Below, piece after piece: positions 1 through 6,491 of a stretch of DNA of 18,479 bases; position 1 is the first letter of the stretch, and every line of letters starts with the position of its first letter. Under the pieces are notes generated by a model. The model saw nothing but the letters and a program-made list of their open reading frames with translations. It had not been told where the DNA came from and made no database searches. The position numbers were made by a program, and so were the translations under genes. Origin of the DNA: CAZCWX01 sp964502465 (GTDB lineage Bacteria > Desulfobacterota > Binatia > Bin18); the NCBI GenBank assembly GCA_964502465.1, contig CAZCWX010000556.1, positions 1 through 18,479 on the forward strand. The letters run 5' to 3'.

Positions 1-132
1 GGCAAAGGCGTCGATAATCGAGGCGAAGTCCGTCCCTGCGTTGCCAAAAAAATACTTGACGCCCATGGCGCGCAACAGTTCCAGATATGCCTGAGCAGTG
101 TTTTCCACAGAGATGGTTTTGTGTACGGACAT
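1..132 (-). CDS. Thiamine-diphosphate-requiring enzyme (acetolactate synthase-like), 5' end only
   Basis: Only the first 44 codons are present; the gene runs off the left edge. The visible peptide starts MSVHKTISVENTAQAYLELL and continues with FFGNAGTDFASIIDAFA. This is the N-terminal PYR-domain opening typical of TPP-dependent decarboxylases and ligases of the acetolactate synthase/benzoylformate decarboxylase superfamily, often annotated 'thiamine pyrophosphate-requiring protein'. The substrate cannot be told from this piece. The ATG at 132 fits the family start, yet no Shine-Dalgarno sequence precedes it: the upstream bases are the end of a 9-bp tandem repeat. It lies downstream of and co-oriented with a zinc alcohol dehydrogenase, so the pair could act on an aldehyde/alcohol couple; that link is inference. 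Confidence 0.75.
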   Translation of the reverse strand, partial: MSVHKTISVENTAQAYLELLRAMGVKYFFGNAGTDFASIIDAFA

Positions 133-139
133 AGGTCGG

Positions 140-193
140 TCTGTTGAGTCTGTTGAGTCTGTTGAGTCTGTTGAGTCTGTTGAGTCTGTTGAG
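140..193. repeat. Tandem repeat, 6 perfect copies of a 9-bp unit
   Basis: Six head-to-tail copies of TCTGTTGAG occupy 140-193 without a mismatch. They end 8 bp before the start codon of the minus-strand TPP enzyme, so they form its immediate 5' leader and leave no ribosome-binding site. On the minus strand each unit reads CTCAACAGA, which supplies GACTC segments every 9 nt. These can pair with the second array at 201-245. Confidence 0.95.
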
Positions 194-200
194 GTTTTTT

Positions 201-245
201 GACTCTATGGACCCTATGAACCCTATAGACCCTACAGACTCTGTG
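201..245. repeat. Degenerate 9-bp repeat array, 5 copies, partly inverted relative to 140-193
   Basis: Five imperfect 9-bp units follow a run of six T: GACTCTATG, GACCCTATG, AACCCTATA, GACCCTACA and GACTCTGTG. They end directly at the stop codon of the zinc alcohol dehydrogenase. In minus-strand RNA these units present GRGTC segments with the same 9-nt period as the GACTC segments of the neighbouring array. The two arrays could therefore pair in register, using G-U wobbles, into a hairpin of about 100 nt around the A-run. It could act as a terminator, mRNA-end protector or leader structure; this is inference. Confidence 0.8.
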
Positions 246-1343
246 TTAGTACATAATCACGCTGCGCGCGACTTCCCCTTTTTCCATCCACTCAAAGGCA
301 TTGTTGATTTCTTCCAGTGTGATGCGGCGAGAGACGAGTTCGTCGAGTTTTAGTCTCTTATTCATGTAGAGGTCGAGGAGCTTAGGCATATCAACACTCG
401 GACGTGCGGACCCATAGATCGATCCGGTGAGGGTTTTCTCTTGGAGTAAGGAAAGCGCGGGGATCGTCATCATGTCATCAGGTTTCGCGACGCCCACAAC
501 TACCGCAGTCCCTCCAGGCCGGATCGAGTTATACGCTTGCACGGCCGTATCAGCCCTGCCAATCACTTCAAAGGCGTAATCTGCACCTAAGCCATCAGTC
601 AACCCTAATACTTGCGTGACTGGATCTCCCTCTTGCGGATTGACATAATGCGTAGCCCCAAACTGCTTGGCGAACTCGAGCTTCAGAGGATTGAGATCGA
701 CCGCGATGATCTTCTCTGCGCCAGCCAGCACTGCGCCTTGGACCACGTTAAGTCCAACGCCTCCGCAGCCAATGACCACCACACTCGCTCCCGGCTCTAC
801 CTTGGCCGTGTTAATGACTGCACCGACACCGGTCATCACTCCACAGCCGACCAGTGCCGCGGCCTCCAGCGGCACATCGGTGCGAATCTTGACGATCCCG
901 TTTTCCGGGACAACGGCGTATTCGGCAAAAGAGGAAACACCAGTAAAGTGTTTGATTTCTATGTTGCCTTTATGCAGTCGGCTGGTGCCATCCGGCAGAT
1001 AGCCTTGCAGCAGGGCCATCCCTATGGTTTGGCACAGTTGCGGGCGACCAGTGACGCAATACCCGCATTTCCCGCATGAAGGCCGCCAAGAGAGGATAAC
1101 GTGATCTCCTGGTTTCACTACCGTTACGGATGCGCCGACTTCTTCGACAATGCCGGCTCCTTCGTGCCCCAACACGGCAGGTGGAGGCGGGAAGGGAAGG
1201 GTACCATTCATCACCGACAGGTCACTATGGCAGACCCCGCTTGCCGCGACTTTCACCAGTACCTCCCCAGGTTTCGGTTTGTCGATGCTGATCTCCTCGA
1301 TTTTCATTGGTGCATTGTACTCGTAGAATACCGCGGCTTTCAT
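246..1343 (-). CDS. Zinc-dependent alcohol dehydrogenase, MDR superfamily
   Basis: A 365-residue medium-chain dehydrogenase that oxidises an alcohol or reduces an aldehyde with NAD(H). Catalytic zinc ligands appear as Cys38, His60-Glu61 in the GHEGAGIVEEVG motif, and Cys167 in VGCGVMTG. The four structural-zinc cysteines are 90, 93, 96 and 104. The Rossmann motif GCGGVG is at about 192-197, and Asp216 at the end of the second strand favours NAD over NADP. Length and motifs match the class III-like/aryl-alcohol branch, but the substrate is not predictable. The start ATG has a good ribosome-binding site (AGGAGGG). It is followed on the same strand by the repeat arrays and then the TPP enzyme. 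Confidence 0.9.
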   Translation of the reverse strand: MKAAVFYEYNAPMKIEEISIDKPKPGEVLVKVAASGVCHSDLSVMNGTLPFPPPPAVLGHEGAGIVEEVGASVTVVKPGDHVILSWRPSCGKCGYCVTGRPQLCQTIGMALLQGYLPDGTSRLHKGNIEIKHFTGVSSFAEYAVVPENGIVKIRTDVPLEAAALVGCGVMTGVGAVINTAKVEPGASVVVIGCGGVGLNVVQGAVLAGAEKIIAVDLNPLKLEFAKQFGATHYVNPQEGDPVTQVLGLTDGLGADYAFEVIGRADTAVQAYNSIRPGGTAVVVGVAKPDDMMTIPALSLLQEKTLTGSIYGSARPSVDMPKLLDLYMNKRLKLDELVSRRITLEEINNAFEWMEKGEVARSVIMY

Positions 1344-1391
1344 GGCACATCCCTCCTGTCAGGCTGCAAGATTGGGTCCTATGATCTAACT

Positions 1392-1587
1392 ATGACACAA
1401 GAGGAAGTCGCGCAACAGAGCCAGGAACAACCTGGTTGACGAAGGAGAGAAACACCGTTTTCTGAAGGAAGGTGAGGCCTACACCGGCATCTGGCACAAG
1501 CGCTACTACGAAACCGGCTCGAAGATGAGGAACCTGGCGGAAACTGGCAGCGAGACCGGGAGCGGAGCAAAACTGAAAATTGGCTAA
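1392..1587 (+). pseudogene. Degraded YwqK/MORN-repeat-like gene fragment
   Basis: Between adh and queG, the frame open from 1396 to the TAA at 1585-1587 reads in part FLKEGEAYTGIWHKRYYETG followed by SKMRNLAETGS. The G-x-W-x-x-YY-x-x-G-S-K pattern resembles one MORN_2 repeat of YwqK-type proteins, some of which are annotated as antitoxins. The frame has no ATG, GTG or TTG start. The only nearby ATG (1392) is in another frame and stops after 15 codons. There is no ribosome-binding site. I read it as a relic of a larger gene, possibly broken by a frameshift. It could also be chance coding-like sequence. Confidence 0.35.
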
Positions 1588-1600
1588 ATTCCTTTTGCCC

Positions 1601-2737
1601 CTACAGGAAGGGTTTTTCTCCGTCACCCAATGCAGTGAGGATTTCACTTCGCACCTGTTCGTCTCCTTCATGAATCAGGTGCTGCTGCAGGGCACAATGA
1701 GCTTCACGTTCAGCGAATCGTCCTAATGCCCACGCCGCATGACCACGCACGAGCGGCTCTGGGTCGTGCAGGGCGTGACGCAACGGCGTGATGGCTTGGG
1801 GATTTTTGCTGTTGCCTAATGCGATCGCAACATTACGCAGTAACCCGCGCCGCTTGGCGCGACGCACGGCGCTCCGAGCGAAGCGGGCACGAAACCCAGC
1901 TTCGTCCAGCACCATCAGATCCGAAAGAGAAGGGAATAATTCTTCGACAAGATCATCTCGTGGTTGGCCGAATTTTTCGTTCCAGGGACACACCTCCTGA
2001 CACACATCACAACCAAAGATCCAGTTGCCCATTTGCGGTCGCAAGGCGTGAGGAATGGGGCCACGATGCTCAATCGTCAGATAAGAAATGCAGAGCGGCG
2101 CTTTAAGCACGTACCCTTCTGCTAGAGCACCAGTTGGGCAATCGCTCAGGCAGCGCGTGCATGTACCGCAGTGTTCCTGGGGGATGCCATCGCCTTCGAG
2201 GTCCAGGCTCACCAGAATCTCGGCCAGGAAAAACCAGGAGCCAGCCTGCTTGTGGAGCAGCATGGTATTTTTGCCAAACCAGCCCAACCCGCTGCGATAT
2301 GCCCACTCACGTTCGAGCAGCGGCCCAGTATCGACATAAGGCTTGGCCCACAGGTCTGGCCGTAAGTCAGCCAGAAAACGCACCAAAGCGAGCAGCTTGG
2401 TTTTAATAATCTCATGATAGTCCTCACCTGTAGCGTAGGCAGCTATGCGGCCACGCAGCTCATGTTGCCAATCAATAACGGGGAGACGTGGAGGCCTATA
2501 TGGATACCCGAGGCAAATGACACTTTTTGCCTGAGGAAAAAGCAGGCAAGGGTTTAAGCGGCGTTCAGGCTCGCGGGCCAGATACGCCATTTCCCCAGCA
2601 TACCCCAGAGCGAGCCAATGACGAAAAAACTCCTCACGCGGCAAGGCTGATAATCTCGTGAATCCGCAAAGATGAAACCCTAAAGCCGCTGCTTGCGTGC
2701 GAATATGATCTTCCAGTGACACAATTTCGTGTAACAT
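1601..2737 (-). CDS. queG: Epoxyqueuosine reductase QueG
   Basis: Cobalamin- and Fe-S-dependent enzyme that reduces epoxyqueuosine to queuosine in tRNA, the last step of queuosine synthesis in the cytoplasm. The 378-residue protein shows the QueG core with YVDTGPLLER (Asp136 in the catalytic position), SGLGWFGKNT, a ferredoxin-type motif at Cys190/193/196/200 followed by PTGAL, and a second set at Cys243/246/250 in CDVCQEVCPW. Two HEAT-like repeats follow, in keeping with full-length QueG. I chose ATG 2737; a TTG at 2752 would add five residues. Neither start has a clear ribosome-binding site. It is divergent from the A-type Fe-S carrier gene, which may help supply its clusters (inference). 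Confidence 0.93.
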   Translation of the reverse strand: MLHEIVSLEDHIRTQAAALGFHLCGFTRLSALPREEFFRHWLALGYAGEMAYLAREPERRLNPCLLFPQAKSVICLGYPYRPPRLPVIDWQHELRGRIAAYATGEDYHEIIKTKLLALVRFLADLRPDLWAKPYVDTGPLLEREWAYRSGLGWFGKNTMLLHKQAGSWFFLAEILVSLDLEGDGIPQEHCGTCTRCLSDCPTGALAEGYVLKAPLCISYLTIEHRGPIPHALRPQMGNWIFGCDVCQEVCPWNEKFGQPRDDLVEELFPSLSDLMVLDEAGFRARFARSAVRRAKRRGLLRNVAIALGNSKNPQAITPLRHALHDPEPLVRGHAAWALGRFAEREAHCALQQHLIHEGDEQVRSEILTALGDGEKPFL

Positions 2738-2760
2738 AGCAGAGACAAGCAAGAAAGGGA

Positions 2761-2789
2761 TTGACTCGTGAGAACTGAGACCTTATCTA
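2761..2789 (+). promoter_or_regulatory. Candidate sigma70-type promoter for the A-type Fe-S carrier gene
   Basis: TTGACT at 2761-2766 is separated by 17 bp from TATCTA at 2784-2789. This puts the start point near 2796, about 40 bp before the gene start. The match is five of six at -35 and four of six at -10. A second AT-rich TATATA lies at 2792-2797. Confidence 0.45.
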
Positions 2790-2804
2790 TCTATATAAGT
2801 TCGG

Positions 2805-2827
2805 TTGAGATATGATTGTTATCTCAA
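2805..2827. promoter_or_regulatory. Perfect 8-bp inverted repeat, candidate operator or leader hairpin
   Basis: TTGAGATA (2805-2812) and TATCTCAA (2820-2827) are exact inverted copies with a 7-nt spacer. The right arm touches the ribosome-binding site (AAGGGGGA) of the Fe-S carrier gene. The palindrome lies just downstream of the predicted transcription start, where a repressor would block initiation. As RNA it could instead limit ribosome access. It does not match the IscR or classical Fur consensus as I know them. Confidence 0.5.
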
Positions 2828-2837
2828 GGGGGACAGA

Positions 2838-3236
2838 ATGGCTCACGAAATGCACCACGCTAGCGAACATCATCACGCCGAGCCGAAGGTGGTTGAGACA
2901 CCCGAAGGGCCAGTGTTGACCCTGACTGATGTTGCTGTCGGGAAGCTGAAAGAGGTGATGACACGCGAAGGGCTCACGCAGGGCGGATTGCGTGTATCGG
3001 TTGTTGGAGGTGGCTGCTCTGGGTTCCAATACAATTTGGCGCTTGACGAAAATCTCCGTGACGACGACACGATTGTTGAGCAGGGTGAGGTGAAGGTTAT
3101 TGTTGACCCCATCAGTCAACAGTATGTGTGGGGCATGGTCATCGACTACGTGAACGGCTTGCATGGAGCGGGATTCAAGTTTATCAACCCAAATGCGACC
3201 CGCACGTGCGGGTGTGGTTCCTCGTTTGCAGCATAG
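2838..3236 (+). CDS. A-type iron-sulfur cluster carrier (IscA/ErpA/SufA family) with His-rich N-terminus
   Basis: Small cytosolic scaffold/carrier that delivers Fe-S clusters to apo-enzymes. The 132-residue protein has the three invariant cysteines: Cys60 in GGGCSGFQY and Cys124/Cys126 in TCGCGSSF near the C-terminus. The start at 2838 is set by a strong ribosome-binding site (AAGGGGGA, 2826-2833); an upstream in-frame TTG at 2805 lies in the palindrome and is rejected. The first 20 residues are an extra segment with six histidines (H3, H6, H7, H11-13) not usual in this about 110-residue family, perhaps a metal-binding arm. IscA, ErpA and SufA roles cannot be told apart by sequence alone. Divergent from queG and followed by a terminator at 3286-3321. 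Confidence 0.9.
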   Translation: MAHEMHHASEHHHAEPKVVETPEGPVLTLTDVAVGKLKEVMTREGLTQGGLRVSVVGGGCSGFQYNLALDENLRDDDTIVEQGEVKVIVDPISQQYVWGMVIDYVNGLHGAGFKFINPNATRTCGCGSSFAA

Positions 3237-3272
3237 CCATAAAGAGCGTGACTGGGCGGTTGCCTGGTTTTT

Positions 3273-3280
3273 GAGGTGAT
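3273..3280 (+). promoter_or_regulatory. Strong ribosome-binding site that favours a TTG start for the HAD gene
   Basis: GAGGTGAT is an eight-base match to the canonical sequence complementary to the 16S rRNA 3' end. It lies 3 bp before TTG 3284, with the GAGG core 7 nt upstream. The competing ATG at 3323 has only a T-rich tract in front of it and no ribosome-binding site. This points to TTG initiation, which would put the terminator-like stem inside the reading frame. Confidence 0.55.
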
Positions 3281-3283
3281 TCA

Positions 3284-3973
3284 TTGGGGCATGGAGAAGA
3301 TCCATGCCCCTTTTCTTTTTTCATGCCTCACTTTGCTCACCTCATTTTTGATCTTGATGGAACCTTGGTTGATACGCAGGCAGATCTGGCTGCGGCGACC
3401 AACTATATGTTGCGCGTTCTCGAATTGCCTGCGCTGTCTGCGAGGCAGGTGAAAGACTATATTGGCCACGGGGCGCGGGTTTTAGTTGAACGAGCGCTGG
3501 GTGCAGATTATGCACACCTTGTACCTCGTGGGGTTGCTCTCTTCATGGCATACTATGAGACCCATCTGCTTGATCAGACCCGCGCGTACGCAGGGATCGC
3601 GAGGTTGCTCGCTACGGCGCAAAATCACGGTCTGCGGTTGTCAGTCTTGACCAATAAACCTGAGGGACCGAGCCGAGCTATCCTTTTGGGGGTTCATCTG
3701 GCATCTTTCTTCACTACCGTTGTCGGTGGAGATACACTGCCAGTTAAAAAACCGCATCCACAAGGCGTCTTCTACCTGCAGCACCTCACTGGTGTTGAGT
3801 TGACGGAGACCCTGCTGATTGGTGACTCGTCCATCGACATCGAGACTGGCTGCGCCGCCGGAATAGCAACCTGTGGGGTGACGTGGGGATACGGCGCCAA
3901 AAGTTTGCTCTCTGCTTCTCCGCATTTCCTTGTGGATACCCCTGACCAGTTGTACCCCCTCATCCTGGCGTGA
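3284..3973 (+). CDS. gph: HAD-superfamily hydrolase, phosphoglycolate phosphatase type
   Basis: Hydrolyses a small phosphoester, most likely 2-phosphoglycolate. All four HAD motifs are present (numbered from ATG 3323): FDLDGTLVD with nucleophile Asp10 and Asp12, VLTNKP with Thr110, KKPHP with Lys143, and LLIGDSSIDIETG with Asp168/Asp172. A helical cap lies between motifs I and II. Two starts compete. TTG 3284 has an excellent ribosome-binding site and gives 229 residues. ATG 3323 gives 216 residues, closer to the family length, but has no ribosome-binding site. The first 13 codons of the long form are encoded by a perfect terminator hairpin. Later starts would remove motif I. The stop lies 9 bp from the convergent folP stop. 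Other HAD phosphatase substrates are possible. Confidence 0.85.
   Translation: MGHGEDPCPFSFFMPHFAHLIFDLDGTLVDTQADLAAATNYMLRVLELPALSARQVKDYIGHGARVLVERALGADYAHLVPRGVALFMAYYETHLLDQTRAYAGIARLLATAQNHGLRLSVLTNKPEGPSRAILLGVHLASFFTTVVGGDTLPVKKPHPQGVFYLQHLTGVELTETLLIGDSSIDIETGCAAGIATCGVTWGYGAKSLLSASPHFLVDTPDQLYPLILA
3286..3321 (+). terminator. Rho-independent terminator after the Fe-S carrier gene, overlapping the HAD start
   Basis: A perfect 10-bp stem, GGGGCATGGA (3286-3295) with TCCATGCCCC (3301-3310), has a GAAGA loop and is followed by TTTTCTTTTTT. It lies 49 bp after the carrier stop codon. It also covers the region between the two possible HAD starts. The core GGGGCAYGG recurs in the terminator at 10508-10538. 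Confidence 0.9.
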
Positions 3974-3982
3974 TCCAAAGCC

Positions 3983-4843
3983 TCAGACTGAGCGGGACGG
4001 ACGTAAGCGCTCGGCAATCCGTACTGCTTCAACCGTTTCCTTGACATCATGAGCCCTGATGATGTGCGCCCCATTGCATACGGCAATGGCGGCGCATGCG
4101 AGCGAGCCGACTAAGCGGTCGGCTGGATTGGTATGGCCAAGAATTTTGCCGATAAAAGATTTACGAGATACGCTGACGAGCAAGGGACACCCGAGGGCCC
4201 GGAGGCTCAGGAGTTCCCGCAGCGCGGTACAGTCCCACTCGTCCCAAGGAAGGTCTGGCTGGCGGAAAAATCCGATTCCAGGATCGAGCACGATCCGCTC
4301 TCGCGGAATCCCCGCTTGGGCGGCGATGTGTAAACTTTCCTCAAGGGCTATGGTGATGCGCCTCATCGGTGTTCCAGACCGTGGCGTTGTCTCACTCGCC
4401 ATGAGAACCAATCCACTCTCTGACTGTGCAACGAGCGCGGCCATTCTTGGGTCATGCTTGAGGCCACTGACATCGTTGAGGATGCGTGCCCCTGCGGTGA
4501 GTGCGGCTTGCGCGGGCTGGGCGCGTTGCGTGTCTACTGAGATGGGGACTGCGACGTACGGTGCAACTGTACTCACTGCTTGGATGAGGCGCTCTGTTTC
4601 TTCTGCCTCTGTGATCTGGGTTTTGAGGTAGGGGGCGGTGGACATCGCCCCAATGTCGATGATATCTGCTCCTGCATTTACCATGCCCTGTGCCGTCTCC
4701 GCCAAGCGTTCGAGATGAGAGTATACTGAGCCTTTATAAAAGGACTCCGGGCTCACGTTGAGGACGGCCATAACACGGACTGGAGCTGAATTGCCAACGC
4801 TGAGGCCGGCGAGATGAGAGTGAATTGGCGTTGTGCTGTTCAT
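3983..4843 (-). CDS. folP: Dihydropteroate synthase family protein with non-canonical substrate loops
   Basis: TIM-barrel enzyme that joins a pterin pyrophosphate to p-aminobenzoate or a related aryl amine. Core residues are present: Asn29 (VLNVSPESF), Asp104 (SVDTQ), Asn123 (LNDVSG), Asp187 (LDPGIGFF), Lys228 (SVSRKSFIG), and Arg263/His265 (IIRAHDV). Loop 1 reads SPESFYKGS rather than TPDSFSDGG, and loop 2 reads GAMSTAPY instead of GESTRPG. The Arg that contacts the substrate pyrophosphate in the usual enzyme is therefore missing. From memory these are signatures of archaeal-type members, so it may serve folate or a methanopterin-like pterin. 286 residues, full length; no clear ribosome-binding site. 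It sits alone, convergent with gph. Confidence 0.8.
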   Translation of the reverse strand: MNSTTPIHSHLAGLSVGNSAPVRVMAVLNVSPESFYKGSVYSHLERLAETAQGMVNAGADIIDIGAMSTAPYLKTQITEAEETERLIQAVSTVAPYVAVPISVDTQRAQPAQAALTAGARILNDVSGLKHDPRMAALVAQSESGLVLMASETTPRSGTPMRRITIALEESLHIAAQAGIPRERIVLDPGIGFFRQPDLPWDEWDCTALRELLSLRALGCPLLVSVSRKSFIGKILGHTNPADRLVGSLACAAIAVCNGAHIIRAHDVKETVEAVRIAERLRPSRSV

Positions 4844-4917
4844 AAAAAGTGATGGCTATTGTGGCAAACACGCTGATCTAGAGAAATCAGGTTCTTGTAG
4901 TATTCTAAATTTTTTAT

Positions 4918-4946
4918 TTGCCTGTCCTGTCATTTTTTTCTACACT
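4918..4946 (+). promoter_or_regulatory. Weak candidate promoter for the glutathione S-transferase gene
   Basis: TTGCCT (4918-4923) and TACACT (4941-4946) are spaced by 17 bp and lie about 26 bp before the GST start. Each box has four of six consensus bases. The surrounding sequence is T-rich. Confidence 0.3.
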
Positions 4947-4972
4947 ACCCAGGAACAGAGAGGAGAAAAAAG

Positions 4973-5581
4973 ATGATAAAGCTCTATGATTTTCCTCAGA
5001 GCCCCTACTGTCAGAAAGTTCGCCTTGTGTTGGCAGAAAAAGATCTCTCATATGAAAAAGTTTTTGTTGATTTGACAAAAAACGAGCAGAAGTCCCCAGA
5101 ATTCCTTCGCCTCAATCCCTACGGGAAGGTGCCGGTTCTCATAGACGAGGATGAGGTGATGTATGACTCTACGATTATCAATGAATATCTAGAAGATGAA
5201 TACCCGCATCCCCCACTCCTTCCCGCCCAGTCTGGCGAACGGGCGCGGGCCCGGATGTTTGAGGACTTTGCCGACAACTCGTTTACTGCGCAAGGTGGGT
5301 TATTGGCGGCAGAATTACGGAAGCCGCCTGAGCAAATTGACCAAGAGCGCATCCAGCGGTATCGGGCCGATCTGGTGCGAGTCTTGGAATTCCTTGAACG
5401 GCATCTCGAAGGGCGAGACTATTTGGCCGATACTTTTTCGCTGGCAGACTTGGCATTCGTGCCCCGCTTGCTTATGCTGCCCCGGTTAGGAGTAGAAGTG
5501 CCAGCTCGCTTGAAGAACGTTCTTGCCTGGAGCGAACGCTTAAAGCAGCGCCCTTCAGTGTTGCAGTTACAACAAGAGTAG
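4973..5581 (+). CDS. Glutathione S-transferase family protein
   Basis: Cytosolic thiol-transfer protein of 202 residues with the two-domain GST layout. The N-terminal thioredoxin-like domain shows SPYCQKVRLVL (Ser10, Cys13), VPVLID with the cis-proline at about 54, and DST (65-67), where GSTs bind the gamma-glutamyl group of glutathione. The C-terminal helical domain has FSLADLAFVP, the conserved N-capping Asp motif. It resembles SspA/zeta/theta-like bacterial GSTs; the substrate is unknown. The start is fixed by GAGAGGAG 8 bp upstream. The next gene begins 182 bp downstream, so co-transcription is uncertain. Confidence 0.88.
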   Translation: MIKLYDFPQSPYCQKVRLVLAEKDLSYEKVFVDLTKNEQKSPEFLRLNPYGKVPVLIDEDEVMYDSTIINEYLEDEYPHPPLLPAQSGERARARMFEDFADNSFTAQGGLLAAELRKPPEQIDQERIQRYRADLVRVLEFLERHLEGRDYLADTFSLADLAFVPRLLMLPRLGVEVPARLKNVLAWSERLKQRPSVLQLQQE

Positions 5582-5763
5582 CCTACATTCCAGCGGTGAG
5601 GTGGACGAACGGGGGCAGAGGGTCATGAAGAGAGGCCTAGGATTAAAGGGTGAGTAGGTAGAGAAAGGCTTTTCGCTATTTTGCTAGGTATTTTCAGAGT
5701 GTACGCAGGTAAAACACAGCTATTGTCCTCCTCGACTATGCAGACAAAGAGGGAGAGGATCTC

Positions 5764-6417
5764 ATGACAAACTTACCGTCGGTTATCCCGGTGTTTCCTT
5801 TGCCGAATGTAGTACTGTTTCCCCGAGTACAACTGCCACTGCATATTTTCGAACCGCGCTACCGTCAGATGGTAAAAGATACCTCTAGCAAAGAACGCCC
5901 GCTTATCGGTATGGCGTTATTGCGAGGCGACTGGCAGGAGCAATACGAAGGAAACCCGGAGATTTTTCCTGTCGGCTGCGTAGGAGAGATGGTGCGTGTG
6001 GCATCGCTACCGGACGGTCGTTTCAATATTTTGCTCCATGGACTCCGTGAATATCGCATCACAGAAGAAATCTTTCAGAAGCCATATCGCGAAGCAGTGG
6101 TCGAATGGCGGTCAGTGAGAAAAGAGCCTCTTGCCCCAGAACGGCGGCAGGAACTTTCCCGCCTACTAGAGACGTATTTACCGAAGAACGAAGCCGTCCA
6201 CAAATTTCTTACTGATCCAACAATCGAGGATGATCTTTTTATCAATTTCTTTGCTTTCCATCTTGACTTGCCCCCGATCGAGAAGCAAAGCCTCCTTGAA
6301 GCCGCGACTTTGCCTGAACGGGCAGAGTGTATGCGCGATATCCTTGACTTTAAGCTGACAGAGGCTCATTGGCGGGAGGGTGGGACAGGTGGGCCAAATA
6401 AACCGCGCGTACACTAA
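5764..6417 (+). CDS. Stand-alone LON substrate-binding domain protein
   Basis: A 217-residue protein equivalent to the N-terminal domain of Lon protease. It opens with IPVFPLPNVVLFPRVQLPL and then HIFEPRYRQMV, the classical start of this domain, followed by a beta-rich half and a helical bundle. No AAA+ Walker motifs and no Ser-Lys protease dyad are present, and the protein has a normal stop, so it is a genuine single-domain family member rather than a truncation. Such proteins are widespread; their role is poorly known, with substrate or adaptor binding suggested. A good ribosome-binding site (GGGAGAGG) precedes the ATG. It may be first in the plus-strand run that leads to the redox cluster. 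Confidence 0.85.
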   Translation: MTNLPSVIPVFPLPNVVLFPRVQLPLHIFEPRYRQMVKDTSSKERPLIGMALLRGDWQEQYEGNPEIFPVGCVGEMVRVASLPDGRFNILLHGLREYRITEEIFQKPYREAVVEWRSVRKEPLAPERRQELSRLLETYLPKNEAVHKFLTDPTIEDDLFINFFAFHLDLPPIEKQSLLEAATLPERAECMRDILDFKLTEAHWREGGTGGPNKPRVH

Positions 6418-6491
6418 ACTGCCTTGACAAAGCACTGTCGGCTCTTATAGTGGACCGCACAAACACATGACGCTTCGCATAGATAAGAGCA

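Noticed and set aside
140..193. Possible CRISPR array
   Set aside because: Units are 9 bp and directly adjacent with no spacers; there is no cas gene in the window.
144..353. Plus-strand frame with a repeated Leu-Ser-Leu motif at its start
   Set aside because: The repeat is only the translation of the 9-bp tandem array, and the rest overlaps the end of adh on the other strand.
612..1079. 155-codon plus-strand frame inside adh
   Set aside because: It is antisense to a clearly conserved zinc dehydrogenase and shows no protein family pattern.
2805..2837. Upstream TTG start for the Fe-S carrier
   Set aside because: It lies inside the palindrome, has no ribosome-binding site, and ATG 2838 has a strong one.
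5764..6417. Truncated Lon protease pseudogene
   Set aside because: The domain is complete with normal stop and ribosome-binding site, and single-domain LON proteins are a known family.
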